From assembly GCA_030762935.1 (NCBI GenBank), contig CM060883.1, forward strand, positions 98,580,501 to 98,644,500: a DNA stretch of 64,000 nucleotides, written 5' to 3'. Below, piece by piece: positions 61,887-64,000 of this stretch; position 1 is the stretch's first letter, and each line of letters opens with the position of its first letter. The position numbers and the translations under genes are program-made. This DNA is from Hymenopus coronatus. Its lineage: Eukaryota; Arthropoda; Insecta; Mantodea; Hymenopodidae. A model generated the notes under the pieces. The model was not told the origin of the DNA, searched no databases, and was given only the letters and a program-made list of their open reading frames with translations.

Positions 61887-63949
61887 TTAAAATGATCCTG
61901 AAGACATTGATGGGTTTGAATCTCCTGTAGAGGTATGTTTATAGAGAAAGTCCATCCTCCTTTCCTTTTTCGTGGCGAATCTCTCTATGACTCCGTCGCT
62001 GAAATGTGGAAGCTTGTGGATCATTTCCTTTTCAATGGATAACATGGCAAGAGCAGGCAACCTATCTTCAGCCATGGTGCTTCTAAGAAAACTTTTGATC
62101 TGCTTCAAAGTGGAAAAACATCTCTGCTTCACACGTTGCCATTGGGACAGTAGCTACCAATTTCAGCAATTTCATAACATCTCCAAAGGGTTCTTGAAGG
62201 CTATTTTCAATTAAAAACTTCAGAAGTGCTACTGAACTTTTCATTTCCTGAACATCATCTCGAGAATAAATGACCTGTAGTTCTGTTTTTAACTTAGGTT
62301 TATTTAAAAATGGATAAACTGCACAACAGCAGAAAGAATTTTTTCAGGAAATTTATTCTTCGGTATAGGGAAGAGGTGCTGGTCGAATAAATTAGAGGCC
62401 AATAAGTGGCTGGAGAATTCAAACCTTTGTATGCTCTGCTGAATTATTATGTCACATACCTACTTCTTTAACTGCTACATTCCTTGTTCTGTACAGATCC
62501 TTGTATCTTCTTTTTGCTACATTTGGTTCTTCGTTAATTAGGATATTATCAACATTGTCTCTAATTTTCGAAATTTCATATTCGAATGTTGCTATTGCTT
62601 GCTTTATTGATACAGGATTAGTAGTGCGCTTTTGCAATTGGCTGTACATGATATCCACGTGGGGCATTATTTTATAAAATACCTCTAACCAAAAGGAAAA
62701 TGTTGGCTGTTGCAGTTTCAACCTTAGACCAGAGCAGTTTCAACCTTAGACCAGAGGCTTGATTGACAGTTGTCGTTTGGTTGCTGGTGTCTTCAATTGG
62801 CTGTACATGATATCCACGTGGGGCTTTATGTTATAAAATACCTCTAACCAAAAGGAAAATGTTGGCTGTTGCAGTTTCAACCTTAGATCAGAGGTTTGAT
62901 TCACAGTTGTCGTTTGGTTGCTGGTGTCAACAATTGGCTGTACATGATATCCACGTGGGGCTTCATGTTATAAAATACCTCTAACCAAAAGGAAAATGTT
63001 GGCTGTTGTAGTTTCAACCTTAGACCAGAGGTTTGATTCACAGTTGTCGTTTGGTTGCTGGTGTCTTCAATTGGCTGTACATGATATCCACGTGGGGCAT
63101 TATTTTATAAAATACCTCTAACCAAAAAGAACATTTTGGCTGTTGTAGTTTCAACCTTAGACCAGAGGTTTGATTCACAGTTGTCGTTTGGTTGCTGGTG
63201 TCTTCAATTGGCTGTGCATGACATCCACGTGGGGCATTATTTTATAAAATACCTCTAACCAAAAAGAACATTTTGGCTGTTGTAGTTTCAACCTTAGACC
63301 AGAGGTTTGATTCACAGTTGTCGTTTGGTTGCTGGTGTCTTCAATTTGTTGGAGACATTCCAGAACGTCCTCTTTGTTTTCATGAATTGTAAGAACTGTT
63401 CTGGATTTAAAGTGGCATCTTGTGGTTGATCCCTGAGGGACTCTTCGCTTCACAATTGCATCTAGAACAGCCACTCTTTGAGGTAAATGAGAGAAGAATA
63501 TTGGCACTTCTGCAATAGTATTGAAAAACAGTTTCACGTGTTTATTTTGACTGGTAGCTTGGGCAAGAATTAAGTTCAGTTGGTGAGCATAACAATGCAC
63601 ATAATACGCGAAATGATACTCTTCTCTTACGACTGTTTGTATCCCTGCATGTTGGCCACGCATGACGCTAGCACCATCATAACTTTGAGATGTTGCTTTC
63701 TCTTTCTGTTCTTGTACAACCTCGGCAAGGACATTTTTAATGCAAGCTGCTAGGGAGGAAGCGTCATTACCAGGTGGATTTAAAAATGTCCAAAATCTTT
63801 TCAACAGGCTCTCCAGTAGATAACAGATAACGAAATACTATAACCAATTGAAATTTAGAAGATACATCAGATGTTTCATCTGCTATCACAGACACGAAAT
63901 CTGCCTTGGCTATTTCAGCATTAATTTCCTCACGACACACATGTAACAT
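61887..63949 (-). pseudogene. hAT transposase (ZMYM1-like type) pseudogene
   Basis: Segments in order on the minus strand: SVIADETSDVSSKFQL (63949-63767), with the Asp of the catalytic DET; SQSYDGASVMRGQHAG and the hAT C-x2-H motif HCYAHQLNLILAQ (63804-63175); KIRDNVDNILINEEP (62721-62452); and the dimerisation region RCFSTLKQIKSFLRSTMAEDRLPALAMLS given in part (62132-61887, key residues RCFS and LRSTM). A one-base shift lies near the A/T run at about 63780. A 137-bp tandem repeat disrupts the middle, and 62132-62452 is full of stops. Not functional. Confidence 0.8.
62640..63345. repeat. 137-bp tandem repeat inside the hAT transposase
   Basis: Units begin GGCTGTACATGATATCCACG at 62640, 62799, 62936, 63073 and 63210 (GGCTGTGCATGACATCC in the last). 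Spacing is 137 bp, except 159 for the first, which has an extra 22 bp repeating CAGTTTCAACCTTAGACCAG. The unit is coding sequence for the WLEVFYKIMPHVD region. Because 137 is not a multiple of three, each extra copy shifts the frame. Confidence 0.9.
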
Positions 63950-64000
63950 ACATTCTAGTAAATCATTTTGTATATCCTTGGATGTGCCCTTAAAGACTAT

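Larger units (their letters stand above)
61764..64000 (-). mobile_element. hAT element, 3' end in window, decayed
   Basis: The terminus CAGTGGCGGCTGGTGACTT at 61764 has the CAGTGGCGG start typical of many hAT inverted repeats. The transposase reads on the minus strand from beyond the right edge. The other terminus and the 8-bp target duplication are outside the window; the candidate duplication here is TAAATTGT (61756-61763). It lies downstream of exon 3, antisense to the host gene if still within it. Confidence 0.8.

Overview
The window is nuclear DNA of an animal, most likely an arthropod and probably an insect with a large repeat-rich genome. Three spliced coding exons match the N-terminal part of the ARHGAP18/28/40 RhoGAP family (Drosophila conundrum). 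The rest is tandem satellites, tRNA-derived SINEs, mariner and hAT elements, and two families of short non-autonomous elements. There are no operons, CRISPR arrays or prokaryotic signals. I cannot name the species.

Layout. 1-6709 is an 88-bp satellite. 6825-14065 is a cluster of about eight copies of an 800-850 bp non-autonomous repeat, called Family A here. It contains nested insertions: a SINE, a small hairpin element, and a Family A copy inside a Family B element. 14013-31729 is a second satellite with 80- and 90-bp units. About 50 bp of its unit is the end of a Family A copy, and the array starts exactly at that end. 31730-36580 holds a Family B terminal-inverted-repeat element, a mariner relic, a two-length minisatellite, a GC-rich SINE-like element, and an intact-looking SINE with poly-A tail and target-site duplication. 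36581-41742 is a second Family A cluster with a LINE RNase H relic and a mariner fragment.

From 42112 the window follows a plus-strand gene. Exon 1 (42112-42265), exon 2 (59136-59380) and exon 3 (60253-60443) have compatible splice phases (1/1, then 0/0). The gene continues past the window, because exon 3 ends in phase 2 and the RhoGAP domain has not been reached. Its first visible intron (16.9 kb) contains a mariner element, a truncated Family A copy, a 2.8-kb CA-rich array that starts inside the GT/CA tract of that copy, and an 11.7-kb 95-bp satellite. Downstream of exon 3 is the end of a decayed hAT element, with a 137-bp tandem repeat inside its transposase sequence.

I do not see an undescribed gene system. 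The most interesting signal is structural. One dispersed element family appears to have seeded two separate tandem arrays, one from its terminus and one from its internal GT tract. For the first array a plausible microhomology (CAATnTTTT) is still visible at both edges. The satellites also carry multi-kilobase tandem duplications, and each of two of them has a regular internal dyad.
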